Below are positions 26,938 to 36,611 of a DNA stretch of 64,000 nucleotides, piece after piece. Position numbers and translations under genes: made by a program. Origin of the DNA: Sporosarcina sp. JAI121 (GTDB lineage Bacteria > Bacillota > Bacilli > Bacillales_A > Planococcaceae); the NCBI RefSeq assembly GCF_013408665.1, contig NZ_JACCCL010000001.1, positions 1,379,136-1,443,135 on the forward strand, in the 5' to 3' direction. Each line of letters begins with the position of its first letter. Position 1 is the stretch's first letter. Below the pieces are notes generated by a model. That model was given only the letters and a program-made list of their open reading frames with translations, made no database searches and was not told the DNA's origin.

Positions 26938-27147
26938 TTATTCATCACCAAGTTTTAAGACATTCGCTGCCTGAGGACCGCGATTCCCTTCGATGATTTC
27001 GAAAGACACGGATTGTCCTTCATCAAGCGTTTTAAAGCCTTCTGATAGAATACCGGTAAAGTGGACGAACACATCTTCCCCGTCATCCGCTTCGATGAAA
27101 CCATAGCCTTTGTCATTGCTGAACCATTTCACTTTTCCCTGGTACAT
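26938..27147 (-). CDS. cspD: Cold-shock domain protein
   Basis: A 69-residue single cold-shock domain that binds single-stranded RNA and DNA and melts structures. RNP1 is KGYGFIE and RNP2 is VFVHF; the start [17 protein letters not shown] is typical. ATG 27147 is preceded by GAGGAGGA at 7 bases. The symbol rests on the neighbours (ypeP-ypeQ-cspD-ypgQ region of B. subtilis); the sequence alone only says CspA family. Confidence 0.9.
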   Translation of the reverse strand: MYQGKVKWFSNDKGYGFIEADDGEDVFVHFTGILSEGFKTLDEGQSVSFEIIEGNRGPQAANVLKLGDE

Positions 27148-27176
27148 GTATATTCCTCCTCGGCAATTCGATGTCC

Positions 27177-27197
27177 CATCCATCTTAAGCATGGATG
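27177..27197 (-). promoter_or_regulatory. Hairpin at the 5' end of the cspD leader
   Basis: CATCCAT (27177-27183) and ATGGATG (27191-27197) form a 7-bp stem with a 7-base loop. With the promoter at 27203-27231 the transcript would begin almost exactly at this hairpin, so the mRNA would carry a 5'-terminal stem. Confidence 0.5.
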
Positions 27198-27202
27198 AAC
27201 TT

Positions 27203-27231
27203 ACTATACATGAATCGACATTCGGCGTCAA
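27203..27231 (-). promoter_or_regulatory. SigA promoter of cspD
   Basis: On the minus strand TTGACG and TATAGT are separated by exactly 17 bases. Predicted start near 27196, leaving a leader of about 48 bases, shorter than the long leaders of E. coli cspA. Confidence 0.75.
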
Positions 27232-27295
27232 CGATATGCCCAAATATTCAGACGCTAATCCTTGAAAAAACAATAGTAAATACAGGAGTGATGAT

Positions 27296-27925
27296 ATGAA
27301 TGAAATGATTGAAAGATGTCAGGAAATTGTTTTAGAAATATACGATAAGTTTGATGCAAGTCACGATTTCGCCCATATTGAACGCGTAATGAAAAATGCG
27401 GAAAAAATCCTTGCTGTGGAACCTTCGGCAAATGAGCAAGTTGTACGACTTGCCGTTTTATTGCATGATATCGAGGATGCTAAGTATAAAATAGACACTA
27501 ATCCAACATGCTTGGAAATTTTACAATCGCTCAAAGCCGACGACGAACTTACACAAAGCGTGATTGCAACGATTGAAAGTGTATCGTTCAGCGGCGGTAA
27601 TTCAAAAAATGTTACGTCCATCGAAGGTGCCATCGTCCGCGACGCTGACCGCCTTGACGCAATCGGTGCAATCGGGATTGCACGCACATTTGCATTTGGC
27701 GGTGCAAGAGGCAGGAAGTTATACGACACAGAGGAAAATGCACGAGTAAACATGTCCGAAATAGAATATCGCAATAAAGAAACTGCATCGGTTACACATT
27801 TCTATGAAAAACTGCTGCTGTTGAAAGATTTGATGGTGACAGAAGAAGGCATTCGTCTCGCGCAGCAGCGGCATGATTATATGATTGATTTTTTAAAGCA
27901 ATTGGAAGATGAAATTGGCCACTGA
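27296..27925 (+). CDS. ypgQ: HD-domain phosphohydrolase YpgQ
   Basis: A 209-residue HD-superfamily protein. Metal ligands are His in [10 protein letters not shown], the HD pair in LLHDIED and the Asp in [15 protein letters not shown]. subtilis YpgQ is a manganese-dependent dNTP pyrophosphohydrolase; the same activity is likely here by homology. AGGAGTG precedes ATG 27296. It is divergent from cspD. Confidence 0.85.
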   Translation: MNEMIERCQEIVLEIYDKFDASHDFAHIERVMKNAEKILAVEPSANEQVVRLAVLLHDIEDAKYKIDTNPTCLEILQSLKADDELTQSVIATIESVSFSGGNSKNVTSIEGAIVRDADRLDAIGAIGIARTFAFGGARGRKLYDTEENARVNMSEIEYRNKETASVTHFYEKLLLLKDLMVTEEGIRLAQQRHDYMIDFLKQLEDEIGH

Positions 27926-27963
27926 TGGGTAATTTTCAATTCAAACACTATTATTTCATTCGA

Positions 27964-28000
27964 AAAGCCCCTTGTCCTCCGAAATAGGATAAGGGGCTTT
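27964..28000 (+). terminator. Terminator after ypgQ
   Basis: AAAGCCCCTTGTCCT (27964-27978) pairs with AGGATAAGGGGCTTT (27986-28000) with one bulged base. The following T-run is weak (ACGTTATTTT). Confidence 0.75.
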
Positions 28001-28249
28001 ACGTTATTTTAATAACAGATGGACTTGCGATTAAAGTAGTAGTTTTTCCAACATAACTGACACTTCTCTCGGTCGGATTCCATCTTGATTCTCACAATAT
28101 TGCAGAAAAGGCATTGTATTAATGTAATGGAAAATGAGGGAGACATAAGATAGTTATCGATGTGTAGAAAGTGCATGAATCGGAAAATGGGGGATCCAAT
28201 TCAATTTTCAGTCGTTGAAGATGAAACCAATCACATGCCTTGTAACACT
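28001..28249. other. Gap between ypgQ and glyS terminators, no gene seen
   Basis: About 250 AT-rich bases between the two terminators. I find no ribosome site followed by a convincing frame, no RNA motif and no repeat shared with the other intergenic elements. It coincides with a change in B. subtilis map neighbourhood (see findings). Confidence 0.5.
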
Positions 28250-28299
28250 AAAAAAATTCTAGACACCGAAACATGTTGAAGTGTTTCAATGCCTAGAAT
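28250..28299 (-). terminator. Terminator after glyS
   Basis: On the minus strand ATTCTAGGCATTGAAACAC pairs imperfectly with GTTTCGGTGTCTAGAAT and is followed by TTTTTTT (the A-run at 28250-28256). It lies about 60 bases after the glyS stop. Confidence 0.85.
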
Positions 28300-28359
28300 A
28301 AGTGGGTAGGTTGTCAGGTGGCTTGACATAGATTAACTGGATTGTTTTGGGTTGCCAGC

Positions 28360-29736
28360 TTAAAATTCAAAGTGTTTAGTGATGTAATCCTTCACTTCTG
28401 AAATTGGCATCCGGACTTGTTCCATTGAATCGCGGTGACGTACGGTCACTTGACGATCTTCTTCGGAATCAAAGTCATACGTAATACAGAACGGTGTACC
28501 GATTTCATCTTGACGGCGATAGCGTCTGCCGATGGATTGTGCGTCATCATATTGGACATTGAAATGTTTGCGAAGTTCCGCGTATACTTCATCCGCACCA
28601 TTCGCTAGTTTCTTCGACAAAGGCAGAACTGCAGCTTTTACAGGTGCAAGTGCCGGGTGGAAGCGGAGAACAGTACGTTTGTCATCGCCATCCAGTACTT
28701 CTTCATCAAATGCATCGCAAAGGAATGCCAGTGTTACGCGGTCTGCTCCTAGGGATGGTTCGATGCAATAGGGTACGAATTTTTCGTTGGTTACTGGATC
28801 TTGGTAGTGGAAATCTTCCCCTGAATGCTCCATGTGCCGTTTCAAGTCGAAATCGGTACGATTCGCAATGCCCCACAGTTCACCCCAGCCGAACGGGAAT
28901 TTGTATTCGATGTCAACAGTCCCGTTCGAATAGTGGGAGAGTTCGTCTTCGTCGTGTTCGCGCAGGCGCATATTGTCTTCCGTCAATCCAAGGTTCAACA
29001 ACCACTGTTTTGAAAAGTCGCGCCAGAACTCGTACCATTTCATGTCTTCTCCTGGTTTACAGAAGAACTCAAGTTCCATCTGTTCGAACTCACGCGTACG
29101 GAATGTGAAATTCCCCGGTGTAATTTCGTTACGGAAGCTTTTTCCGATTTGCGCGATACCGAAAGGCATTTTCTTTCTCATCGAACGCTGAACATTTTTA
29201 AAGTTTACGAAGATTCCTTGTGCAGTTTCGGGACGAAGGAAAATTTCGTTCGCTGATGAATCCGTGACGCCTTGAGATGTTTTGAACATCAAGTTGAATT
29301 GGCGGATTTCTGTGTAATCCAAAGCTCCGCATGTAGGGCAGACAACTTTATGTTCATTGATCAGCTCTGCCATTTTTTCAAATGACAGACCGTCAACGAT
29401 CATTTCAATTCCTTTGGCATCAAGTGCATCCTCAATCAATTTATCTGCACGGTGACGCGTGTTACATTTTTTACAGTCAATCATCGGATCATTGAAGTTG
29501 CCGATATGACCTGACGCTTCCCAAACTTTCGGGTTCATTAGAATAGCCGAGTCAAGACCGACATTATACGGCGATTCTTGAATGAATTTTTGCCACCAAG
29601 CTTTTTTGATGTTGTTCTTCAATTCGATGCCAAGCGGACCGTAATCCCAAGTATTCGCAAGACCGCCATAAATGTCGGATCCTGGGAATACAAAACCTCT
29701 CTGCTTTGCTAAGTTTACAACTTGTTCCATTGACAT
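28360..29736 (-). CDS. glyS: Glycyl-tRNA synthetase, one-chain (alpha2) type
   Basis: A 458-residue class II synthetase of the eukaryote-like homodimeric type. Motif 1 region [19 protein letters not shown], motif 2 [21 protein letters not shown] and the C-terminal anticodon-binding domain (about 355-458) are clear. B. subtilis instead uses the unrelated GlyQ/GlyS heterotetramer at the equivalent locus beside ccpN. ATG 29736 has GGAGGG 7 bases upstream. A glycine T-box leader controls it. Confidence 0.95.
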   Translation of the reverse strand: MSMEQVVNLAKQRGFVFPGSDIYGGLANTWDYGPLGIELKNNIKKAWWQKFIQESPYNVGLDSAILMNPKVWEASGHIGNFNDPMIDCKKCNTRHRADKLIEDALDAKGIEMIVDGLSFEKMAELINEHKVVCPTCGALDYTEIRQFNLMFKTSQGVTDSSANEIFLRPETAQGIFVNFKNVQRSMRKKMPFGIAQIGKSFRNEITPGNFTFRTREFEQMELEFFCKPGEDMKWYEFWRDFSKQWLLNLGLTEDNMRLREHDEDELSHYSNGTVDIEYKFPFGWGELWGIANRTDFDLKRHMEHSGEDFHYQDPVTNEKFVPYCIEPSLGADRVTLAFLCDAFDEEVLDGDDKRTVLRFHPALAPVKAAVLPLSKKLANGADEVYAELRKHFNVQYDDAQSIGRRYRRQDEIGTPFCITYDFDSEEDRQVTVRHRDSMEQVRMPISEVKDYITKHFEF

Positions 29737-29744
29737 AGTAAATC

Positions 29745-29990
29745 CCTCCAATTAAAATAAGCACCCATCCCTGGACAATAAGTCCAGGGACGAGTGCATG
29801 ATGCCCCGCGGTTCCACCCTAATTGGCTGTGTTGTATAAACAGCCCTCTTTACTAATGCATTAGCTCAAGGCCGCCTTTTCATGTCGATACGGGCTTTCA
29901 CCATCCCCGTTCGCTTCAATTTGACATTACTTATAAACCCATCTTCGCCTATTCGATTCTAATTCAGTTTAGCATGGTTCTTCTTTCTTC
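29745..29990 (-). promoter_or_regulatory. T-box riboswitch of glyS
   Basis: The T-box sequence AGGGTGGAACCGCGGGGC is read on the minus strand at about 29820-29803. It is followed by a terminator hairpin (29761-29797, 16-bp stem with mismatches) and a T-rich run. Upstream is the stem I segment GGTGAAAGCCCG and a GGC triplet near 29876-29874 that can serve as the glycine specifier. Uncharged tRNA(Gly) would pair with the specifier and T-box and prevent termination. Exact 5' end not determined. Confidence 0.92.
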
Positions 29991-30058
29991 GCAATAGCGC
30001 ACGACTTCGTATATAATAATCAAGGATAAACAATTGAACGCTTAGGGCGGTGACTTAT

Positions 30059-30688
30059 ATGGAACTGAATAAGCGCCAGACGGAGATTTTTGAAATCGTT
30101 AAAGCTGACGGTCCAATTACCGGCGAACAAATCGCGGAAAGGCTCAAGCTGGCGAGGGCAACAATCCGTCCTGACTTAGCCATATTAACGATGGCAGGTT
30201 ATTTGGACGCGAGACCGCGCGTAGGATATTTCTATTCGGGAAAAAGGCCTGTCCAATCGGTGGCTGACAGTATGATTGGCATGAAAGTACGTGATTTTCA
30301 GTCGATTCCGGTCGTTGTGGAGGAGAACATATCCGTCTATGACGCAATTACCCATATGTTCCTTGAAGATGTGGGAACTTTGTTTGTAGTCAACGGATCA
30401 TCCCATCTTACAGGGGTCCTATCAAGGAAAGACTTATTAAGAACCAGCCTCGGCAACAATGAGTTGGAAAAAATACCTGTCCATATCATAATGACCCGAA
30501 TGCCGAATATAACGTACTGTGGAAAACAGGATACACTTCTTCATGCGGCAAAAAAAATGATGGATAAGCAAATAGACTCGCTTCCTGTAGTAAAAGACAA
30601 TGGGGGCGGTCTGGAAGTTGTAGGTAGGATTACGAAAACAAACATTACCGCAGCCTTCCTTTCACTTGCGGATGACCACGAATTATGA
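30059..30688 (+). CDS. ccpN: Transcription repressor CcpN
   Basis: A 209-residue regulator with an N-terminal winged helix (about 1-60, [20 protein letters not shown]) and two CBS domains (about 80-205). B. subtilis CcpN represses the gluconeogenic genes gapB and pckA during glycolysis, with its CBS pair sensing adenine nucleotides. ATG 30059 is preceded by AGGGCGGTG; an in-frame GTG at 30050 lies within that site. It is divergent from glyS and followed by yqfL, its regulatory partner in B. subtilis. Confidence 0.93.
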   Translation: MELNKRQTEIFEIVKADGPITGEQIAERLKLARATIRPDLAILTMAGYLDARPRVGYFYSGKRPVQSVADSMIGMKVRDFQSIPVVVEENISVYDAITHMFLEDVGTLFVVNGSSHLTGVLSRKDLLRTSLGNNELEKIPVHIIMTRMPNITYCGKQDTLLHAAKKMMDKQIDSLPVVKDNGGGLEVVGRITKTNITAAFLSLADDHEL

Positions 30689-30698
30689 GGGGGATACT

Positions 30699-31517
30699 AT
30701 GAGAAAGTTAACCTTATTCATCGTTTCCGACTCAGTCGGGGAAACGGCCGACCTTGTAGCCAAAGCGGCAGCGAGTCAATTCAGGCAAGGGCTTGAAACG
30801 GTTTTGATGAAAAGATTTTCGCATATTGAAGAAGAGTCACAGATTGATGAAATCGTCTATTTAGCGCAACGGGAAAATGCCATTATCGTCTATACACTGG
30901 TAAAAAGTACCATGTGTCAGAAACTAAAGGTAGAATGCGAAGCAAAAGGACTTCAATGCATCGATCTATTAGGTCCGATCATCAATCGAATCGGCATCGA
31001 ACTCGGCGAAAAGCCATTGGAAGAACCTGGATTGGTTCGACAGCTTGATGAAGATTATTACAAAAAAATTGAAGCAATTGAATTTGCAGTAAAATATGAC
31101 GACGGCAGGGATCCGAGAGGGATACTGAGAGCGGATATTGTTCTCGTAGGTGTTTCAAGAACTTCGAAAACGCCGCTTTCGCAATATCTTGCTCATAAAC
31201 GATACAAAGTGGCGAATGTTCCGCTTGTACCCGAGGTCGACCCGCCGGAAGAGCTCTACATGATAGATCCAGAAAAATGCTTCGGGCTTGTCATATCACC
31301 GGAAAAACTGAATTTCATCCGCAAGGAACGGCTCATTGCCCTTGGTTTGAAAGATGATGCGAATTATGCAAGGGTGGATCGGATTGAAGCCGAGATCAGC
31401 CATTTCAATAAGGTCGTTTCAAAAATTGGCTGTACGGTGATTGATGTGACGAATCGCGCTGTTGAGGAAACGGCAAATGTTATACTTAATAAACTTGTGG
31501 AACGCAATCGACAATAG
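30699..31517 (+). CDS. yqfL: PEP synthase/pyruvate phosphate dikinase regulatory protein
   Basis: A 272-residue DUF299 enzyme, a bifunctional kinase and phosphorylase that adds or removes phosphate on a threonine of pyruvate phosphate dikinase or PEP synthase. The nucleotide loop is [11 protein letters not shown] (about residue 148). The start [17 protein letters not shown] is typical. ATG 30699 follows GAGGGGG that overlaps the ccpN stop, so both are one operon. In B. subtilis YqfL acts as a positive counterpart of CcpN. Confidence 0.93.
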   Translation: MRKLTLFIVSDSVGETADLVAKAAASQFRQGLETVLMKRFSHIEEESQIDEIVYLAQRENAIIVYTLVKSTMCQKLKVECEAKGLQCIDLLGPIINRIGIELGEKPLEEPGLVRQLDEDYYKKIEAIEFAVKYDDGRDPRGILRADIVLVGVSRTSKTPLSQYLAHKRYKVANVPLVPEVDPPEELYMIDPEKCFGLVISPEKLNFIRKERLIALGLKDDANYARVDRIEAEISHFNKVVSKIGCTVIDVTNRAVEETANVILNKLVERNRQ

Positions 31518-31536
31518 AAGCTTATCCACAGTGCTG

Positions 31537-31575
31537 AAGAAGGACCTCCTGTTCATACGGGGTGGTTCTTCTTTT
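31537..31575 (+). terminator. Terminator after yqfL
   Basis: AAGAAGGACC (31537-31546) pairs with GGTTCTTCTT (31564-31573) with one G-U pair, then TTTT. The remaining 170 bases before dnaG are AT-rich, with a TATAAT hexamer near 31663 that could serve the dnaG-sigA operon. Confidence 0.8.
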
Positions 31576-31745
31576 GCGGATACTTCGAAAAAAGTTTTTT
31601 TGAAAAATGAGGCCTATTTGGAGATAAAGATTTTCAATTAGTGTAATATGAGAGATTCTGAGTATAATCGAAAATATTTTGTCGAATTAGAAGGATTTTT
31701 GAAATCCACCTCGAATTCAATGTTGATAGAGTGGTTGGTGATAGG

Positions 31746-33560
31746 ATGACGAGAATACCAGAAGAGACTATAGAAGCCGTCCGATCAAAGACTGATATCG
31801 TAGATTTAATAGGGGAGTTTGTACAGCTGACAAAAAGGGGAAAGAACTGGTTCGGTTTGTGCCCGTTCCATGGAGAAAGCACGCCTTCCTTTTCCGTATC
31901 GGAAGATAAACAGCTCTTTCATTGTTTCGGTTGTGGTGCTAGCGGCAATGCGATTACATTCGTCATGGATATCGAGAACAGTCCATTTTCCGAAGCGGTC
32001 GTAAAATTGGCCGAACGGACTGGCATAGAGATTGATGTAGCGGTAAGTGAAGGCCCCCAAGCCAGGCAAAACAACGAATTTAAATCTATGCTTGAAGCAC
32101 ATGCTCTTGCAACAAATTTCTATAGTCATCTACTATTAAACACTGTAGAAGGTGAAGAAGCACTAGAATATCTTGAAAAAAGAGGGTTTACGCGGGACAA
32201 TATCGAAAAATATGGAATCGGGTGGTCACTTAATGATAACGAAGCGTTATCAAGTCTCCTGAAACGTAAAAGTTTTAATATGAAAGAAATGGAACGAGCT
32301 GGATTGTGTATCATGAAAGATGATGGGACAGGCTATTTTGACAGATTCCGTTCACGTATTATGTTTCCGCTTCGTGACGATAATGGAAACGTTGTCGCAT
32401 TCTCCGGAAGGATATTATCGGGTTCGAAACAAGAAGCAAAATACTTGAATAGTCCTGAAACGCCGATATTCGAAAAGAGTCAAATCTTGTACAATTTTCA
32501 CAATGCACGTCTTAACGTCCGTAAAACGGGTAAAGTAATACTGTTTGAAGGATTTATGGATACAATTTCGGCAGATCGTGCCGGTGTAACGAATAGCGTT
32601 GCGGTAATGGGTACATCTTTATCAGATACGCATCTCCTTAAGCTTAAAAGAATAGCTAAAGATATCATCATCTGCTGTGATGGTGATGACGCCGGATGGG
32701 AAGCAGCCAAACGATTTGCGGGTATGGTTACGCGGAAAGGGATGGATGTTCAAATCGCCCTTCTGCCGGGGAAAATGGACCCGGACGACTATATTACAGA
32801 ATTTGGCGGGGATGCTTTTCGCGAAAAAGTCCTCGGTAATCCGCATTCATTCATGTCATTCATCATGGCATATGCTAAACGTTCCAAGAATTTATCATAT
32901 GAAAACGATGTATTGCAATATATCCATGAAGTACTGGAAGAATTGGCAAAGCGATCATCGCCGGTGGAACGGGATTTGTATATCCGGCAGCTTTCAACAA
33001 TAACGGGTGTTTCCGTCGAGGCGATTAATCAGCAGTTCATAAAAATGGCCGGGCATCAGGCGAAAAGGGAAAAGGTTGAACCGGACCGCGAAGAGCCGGT
33101 TCGTTCCGGAAATGCTGTACCGCTTCAAAAACAAACAGTCACCGAACGCGCCGAGCGATTGTTGCTCCATCATCTGCTGAATGACGGCGCCCTTTTCGAC
33201 CGTTTACGCGAGGACAAGGAAAATCTGTTCAACCGGGAGGAGTATGTAGCTATCTTCATTCGACTTGCCGGGTTTTACGAACAACACGGAACACCTGATT
33301 TCCACAGGTTCGCTGAGTCTTTGGAAGACCGGGAACTTAGGAAGGTCGTTCTGCAATCCGCTATGGTGGAAAGAGATCCAGAACACGCGGAAGAAGAAAT
33401 AGCAGACTGTATCCGTCATTTGAAAAGATATCGAATCAGTTTGACAATCCAGTCGAAAATGCACGAATCAAAAGAAGCTGAAAAAAAGAATGATCATACC
33501 CGGGCGCTGGAGCTGGCCAGGGAAATTATACAGCTCCGGAAATCATTGACGGTAATGTAG
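31746..33560 (+). CDS. dnaG: DNA primase
   Basis: A 604-residue primase that makes RNA primers at replication forks. The zinc-binding domain is CPFHG...FHCFGCG (about residues 40-64). The TOPRIM catalytic core has ILFEGFMD and CCDGDDAG (about 265-320), and a C-terminal helical domain contacts the DnaB-type helicase. ATG 31746 starts MTRIPEETIEAV like other DnaG proteins; an upstream GTG at 31731 is less likely. sigA follows after 34 bases, the classical macromolecular synthesis operon. Confidence 0.94.
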   Translation: MTRIPEETIEAVRSKTDIVDLIGEFVQLTKRGKNWFGLCPFHGESTPSFSVSEDKQLFHCFGCGASGNAITFVMDIENSPFSEAVVKLAERTGIEIDVAVSEGPQARQNNEFKSMLEAHALATNFYSHLLLNTVEGEEALEYLEKRGFTRDNIEKYGIGWSLNDNEALSSLLKRKSFNMKEMERAGLCIMKDDGTGYFDRFRSRIMFPLRDDNGNVVAFSGRILSGSKQEAKYLNSPETPIFEKSQILYNFHNARLNVRKTGKVILFEGFMDTISADRAGVTNSVAVMGTSLSDTHLLKLKRIAKDIIICCDGDDAGWEAAKRFAGMVTRKGMDVQIALLPGKMDPDDYITEFGGDAFREKVLGNPHSFMSFIMAYAKRSKNLSYENDVLQYIHEVLEELAKRSSPVERDLYIRQLSTITGVSVEAINQQFIKMAGHQAKREKVEPDREEPVRSGNAVPLQKQTVTERAERLLLHHLLNDGALFDRLREDKENLFNREEYVAIFIRLAGFYEQHGTPDFHRFAESLEDRELRKVVLQSAMVERDPEHAEEEIADCIRHLKRYRISLTIQSKMHESKEAEKKNDHTRALELAREIIQLRKSLTVM

Positions 33561-33594
33561 TCGTATTCCGGTGTACTAAGGAGGAACGGGTAAG

Positions 33595-34713
33595 ATGAGT
33601 AAACAAGAGAAATCCGAAGATATGGAAATTGAAATGACCGTTGAAGATGTGAAAGCGAACCTGTTGGAGGCCGGAAAGAAAACAGGCGAACTAACGCTGG
33701 ATGAGGTAACAGAAAAGTTGTCAGTTTTTGACATGGAGCCGGAACAATTCGAGGAATTCCTTGATTTGATAGAAGTGCAAGGGATTGAGATGGATCGAAA
33801 AGCCGATGAAGAAGCTGGAGAAGAAGGCAAAGTGGTGACAGAGGAAAAGTTCGATTTGAATGACCTTAGTGTACCGCCAGGCGTCAAAATCAACGATCCG
33901 GTCAGAATGTATTTGAAAGAAATCGGCCGTGTAGACTTGTTGACAGGGGCGGAGGAAGTTGAACTCGCAATCCGTATTCTTGATGGTGATGAAGAAGCTA
34001 AAAAACGACTTGCAGAAGCGAACCTTCGACTTGTCGTCAGTATAGCGAAAAGATACGTGGGACGCGGCATGCTTTTCCTCGACCTGATTCAAGAAGGGAA
34101 TATGGGGCTTATAAAAGCGGTAGAGAAATTCGACCATACAAAAGGCTTCAAATTCAGTACGTACGCAACATGGTGGATTCGGCAAGCAATCACCCGCGCA
34201 ATCGCGGACCAGGCCCGTACAATCCGGATTCCAGTGCATATGGTAGAAACTATCAATAAATTAATTCGTGTCCAACGGCAATTGCTGCAAGACCTCGGGC
34301 GTGAACCATCTCCGGAAGAAATTGGTGAGGAAATGGATTTGACTGCGGAAAAAGTGCGTGAAATTTTGAAGATTGCACAAGAGCCCGTTTCATTGGAAAC
34401 GCCGATCGGTGAAGAAGATGATTCCCATCTTGGTGACTTCATTGAAGATTCCGAAGCCCAGTCTCCATCCGATCATGCAGCATATGAGCTACTGAAGGAA
34501 CAATTGGAGGATGTACTTGATACATTGACGGACAGGGAAGAAAATGTCCTGCGTCTACGGTTCGGTCTCGACGATGGCCGTACGAGAACACTTGAAGAGG
34601 TCGGTAAAGTGTTCGGCGTCACACGTGAGCGGATCCGTCAAATTGAAGCGAAAGCACTTCGTAAACTGCGCCATCCATCCAGAAGCAAACGTCTAAAAGA
34701 TTTCCTTGAATAA
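33595..34713 (+). CDS. sigA: Primary RNA polymerase sigma factor SigA
   Basis: A 372-residue group 1 sigma factor. Region 1.1 is about 13-75; region 1.2 begins near [11 protein letters not shown] (101-111). Region 2.4, which reads the -10 element, contains [11 protein letters not shown] (193-203). Region 4.2, which reads the -35 element, is the C-terminal helix-turn-helix [20 protein letters not shown]. The promoters proposed in this window fit the TTGACA/TATAAT preference of this factor. GGAGGAACGGG precedes ATG 33595. Confidence 0.97.
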   Translation: MSKQEKSEDMEIEMTVEDVKANLLEAGKKTGELTLDEVTEKLSVFDMEPEQFEEFLDLIEVQGIEMDRKADEEAGEEGKVVTEEKFDLNDLSVPPGVKINDPVRMYLKEIGRVDLLTGAEEVELAIRILDGDEEAKKRLAEANLRLVVSIAKRYVGRGMLFLDLIQEGNMGLIKAVEKFDHTKGFKFSTYATWWIRQAITRAIADQARTIRIPVHMVETINKLIRVQRQLLQDLGREPSPEEIGEEMDLTAEKVREILKIAQEPVSLETPIGEEDDSHLGDFIEDSEAQSPSDHAAYELLKEQLEDVLDTLTDREENVLRLRFGLDDGRTRTLEEVGKVFGVTRERIRQIEAKALRKLRHPSRSKRLKDFLE

Positions 34714-34719
34714 AAGATT

Positions 34720-34750
34720 GCATCGGCGAACCATGTGCCGGTGCTTTTTT
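34720..34750 (+). terminator. Terminator after sigA
   Basis: GCATCGGCG (34720-34728) pairs with TGCCGGTGC (34736-34744) through Watson-Crick and G-U pairs, followed by TTTTTT. Confidence 0.88.
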
Positions 34751-34822
34751 CACTATACATATCCTGAGCGACTGAATGGCGCTCTCCACTTTTCCTATAT
34801 TTATCAAGGAGCGATCAAATAC

Positions 34823-35380
34823 ATGCATCCACAGCGAAAAAAGATGATTATTTCTGAAATCAAGTATTGGAAAATAAACAAGCTGTTACCTGAGCATTAC
34901 TGTGATTTCCTTATTACTCTTTATGCGCAAGGAGAAGAAGAAAAAGAAACGAAAGCTGCAGAAGGGATACTTCTTAAAGAGAAAAGAAGATATAATCTGA
35001 TGCTATTAATACTTTCCTTACTAACAATATTTGTCGGTGTTTGCATGTTCGTACTTATTCGTCACCCCGAATTGACGATTACTCTTACAGCGATTGTTTC
35101 ATTCCTTTTTTTAATGTCGACCTTACGTAAATCAACTATTCAATCTGATATTGCACCGGTTCTATACATATTGACATCATTCATGTTGCTGTTAATGTCC
35201 CTAAAGTTATGGGGTGTCTTTTTTGAAGGGCAAGTGATGCTACTCGTTGGATTGCTCATTTTAAATTGTGTACTTTGGCTGTTTGCTGGTCGTTTGCTTA
35301 AATTGCTTTATTTCACAATTTCGGGAGCAGCTGGACTTCTATTAATCATCGGATTCCTTTTATTTCATTCTAAAGTCTAG
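34823..35380 (+). CDS. Multi-pass membrane protein of unknown function
   Basis: A 185-residue protein with a charged N-terminal part (ISEIKYWKINKLLPEHYCDF, resembling the start of DUF2157-type proteins) and about five to six hydrophobic helices from residue 57 to the end. ATG 34823 was chosen because AAGGAG lies about 11 bases upstream; reading further upstream would run into the sigA terminator. No known domain can be assigned with confidence. It stands alone between two regulatory regions. Confidence 0.65.
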   Translation: MHPQRKKMIISEIKYWKINKLLPEHYCDFLITLYAQGEEEKETKAAEGILLKEKRRYNLMLLILSLLTIFVGVCMFVLIRHPELTITLTAIVSFLFLMSTLRKSTIQSDIAPVLYILTSFMLLLMSLKLWGVFFEGQVMLLVGLLILNCVLWLFAGRLLKLLYFTISGAAGLLLIIGFLLFHSKV

Positions 35381-35399
35381 TAAACTTTCACTATTTACT

Positions 35400-35453
35400 G
35401 TGAAAGCGTTGGACAATTCGTTATAATTGAAATTGTAAGCGAAAGCGTTCACA
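35400..35453. promoter_or_regulatory. Two cre-like CcpA sites before acyl-CoA dehydrogenase
   Basis: GCGAAAGCGTTCACA (35439-35453) agrees with the cre consensus WTGAAARCGYTTWCW at 12 of 15 positions, and TGAAAGCGTTGGAC (35401-35414) matches its left part. A TATAAT hexamer lies between them at 35422-35427. The layout suggests carbon catabolite repression of the next gene. Pattern match only. Confidence 0.5.
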
Positions 35454-35468
35454 GCAAAGGGGATGAAG

Positions 35469-36611
35469 ATGTTGAATTTCGATTTAACTGAAGAACAGCA
35501 GATGATAAAAAAAATGATCCGGGAATTTGCAGATGAAGTTGTTGCACCGGGGGCAGTCGACCGTGATCGGTCAAAGAAGTTTCCAGTGGAAGTCTTTAAA
35601 CAGCTTTCCGGCATGGGAATGATGGGCTTACCGTTTTCGGAAGAATACGGCGGTGGAGGGGCTGATACGATCAGTTTCGCTATCGTGACGGAAGAACTGA
35701 GCCGCGCATGCGCGTCGACGGGAATCACTTATTCCGCTCATATTTCATTAGGAGGCGCTCCGCTCAATCTGTTTGGAACCGAAGCACAAAAACATAAATA
35801 TTTGACTCCTATTTGTACAGGCGAATCATTCGGTGCATTTGGATTGACAGAATCGAATGCAGGATCGGATGCGGGGGGGACGCAGACGACAGCAAAAGAA
35901 GACGGCGATGATTATGTCATCAACGGATCTAAGATGTTTATCACGAATGCAAGTTATGCCAAGCATCTTGCAATTACCGCTATTACGCGGAATGAAGGCG
36001 GCAAGAAAGAAATAAGCGCAATCATTGTACCAACCGATGTAGAAGGTTTCACAGTCATTGATAATTATGAAAAAATGGGGCTTAATGCTTCCAACACTAC
36101 AGAGCTGGTGCTTGACAATGTTCGTGTGCCGAAAGAGAACCTGCTAGGCACTCAAGGCAACGGTTTCCGGCAATTCCTCGTCACTCTTGACGGAGGGCGC
36201 ATTGGAATCGGCGCTATGGCTGTAGGAATTGCTCAAGCTGCGTTTGACCGTGCGCTACGCTATTCCAAAGAACGTAAACAATTCGGTAAAGTGCTTTCCG
36301 AATTTCAAATAACCCAATTTAAGTTAGCAGACATGGCGATGAAAATTGAGCTCGCACGAACTATGGTACATAAAGCCGCATGGCTGAAGGATCAGGGGCG
36401 TCCATTTTCAAGAGAAGCTTCCATGTGTAAATTATATGCGTCGGAAATCGCTATGGAAGTTGCGAGTGAAGCGATTCAAATCCATGGAGGATATGGGTAT
36501 ATGAGGGAATACGAAGTTGAACGCTATATGCGAGATGCAAAACTTCTCGAAATCGGGGAAGGCACTTCGGAAGTCCAAAGAATGGTCATCGCCAGATTGA
36601 TTGGCTGCTAA
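35469..36611 (+). CDS. Acyl-CoA dehydrogenase (short/branched-chain type)
   Basis: A 380-residue FAD-dependent enzyme oxidising acyl-CoA to 2-enoyl-CoA. Family signatures are GLTESNAGSDAGGTQ near residue 130, ERKQFGK, and the C-terminal LEIGEGTSEVQRMVIAR with the catalytic glutamate at GEGTSE. ATG 35469 was chosen because AAAGGGG (35456-35462) is then 6 bases away; ATG 35463 abuts it. Substrate chain length cannot be read. Fatty-acid use fits the two cre-like sites upstream. Gene stands alone. Confidence 0.92.
   Translation: MLNFDLTEEQQMIKKMIREFADEVVAPGAVDRDRSKKFPVEVFKQLSGMGMMGLPFSEEYGGGGADTISFAIVTEELSRACASTGITYSAHISLGGAPLNLFGTEAQKHKYLTPICTGESFGAFGLTESNAGSDAGGTQTTAKEDGDDYVINGSKMFITNASYAKHLAITAITRNEGGKKEISAIIVPTDVEGFTVIDNYEKMGLNASNTTELVLDNVRVPKENLLGTQGNGFRQFLVTLDGGRIGIGAMAVGIAQAAFDRALRYSKERKQFGKVLSEFQITQFKLADMAMKIELARTMVHKAAWLKDQGRPFSREASMCKLYASEIAMEVASEAIQIHGGYGYMREYEVERYMRDAKLLEIGEGTSEVQRMVIARLIGC

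Noticed and set aside
31731..31745. GTG at 31731 as dnaG start
   Set aside because: It would add MVGDR before the family start and has no better ribosome site than ATG 31746.
34706..34822. Longer N-terminus for the membrane protein after sigA
   Set aside because: The extra codons translate the sigA terminator hairpin and lack a ribosome site.
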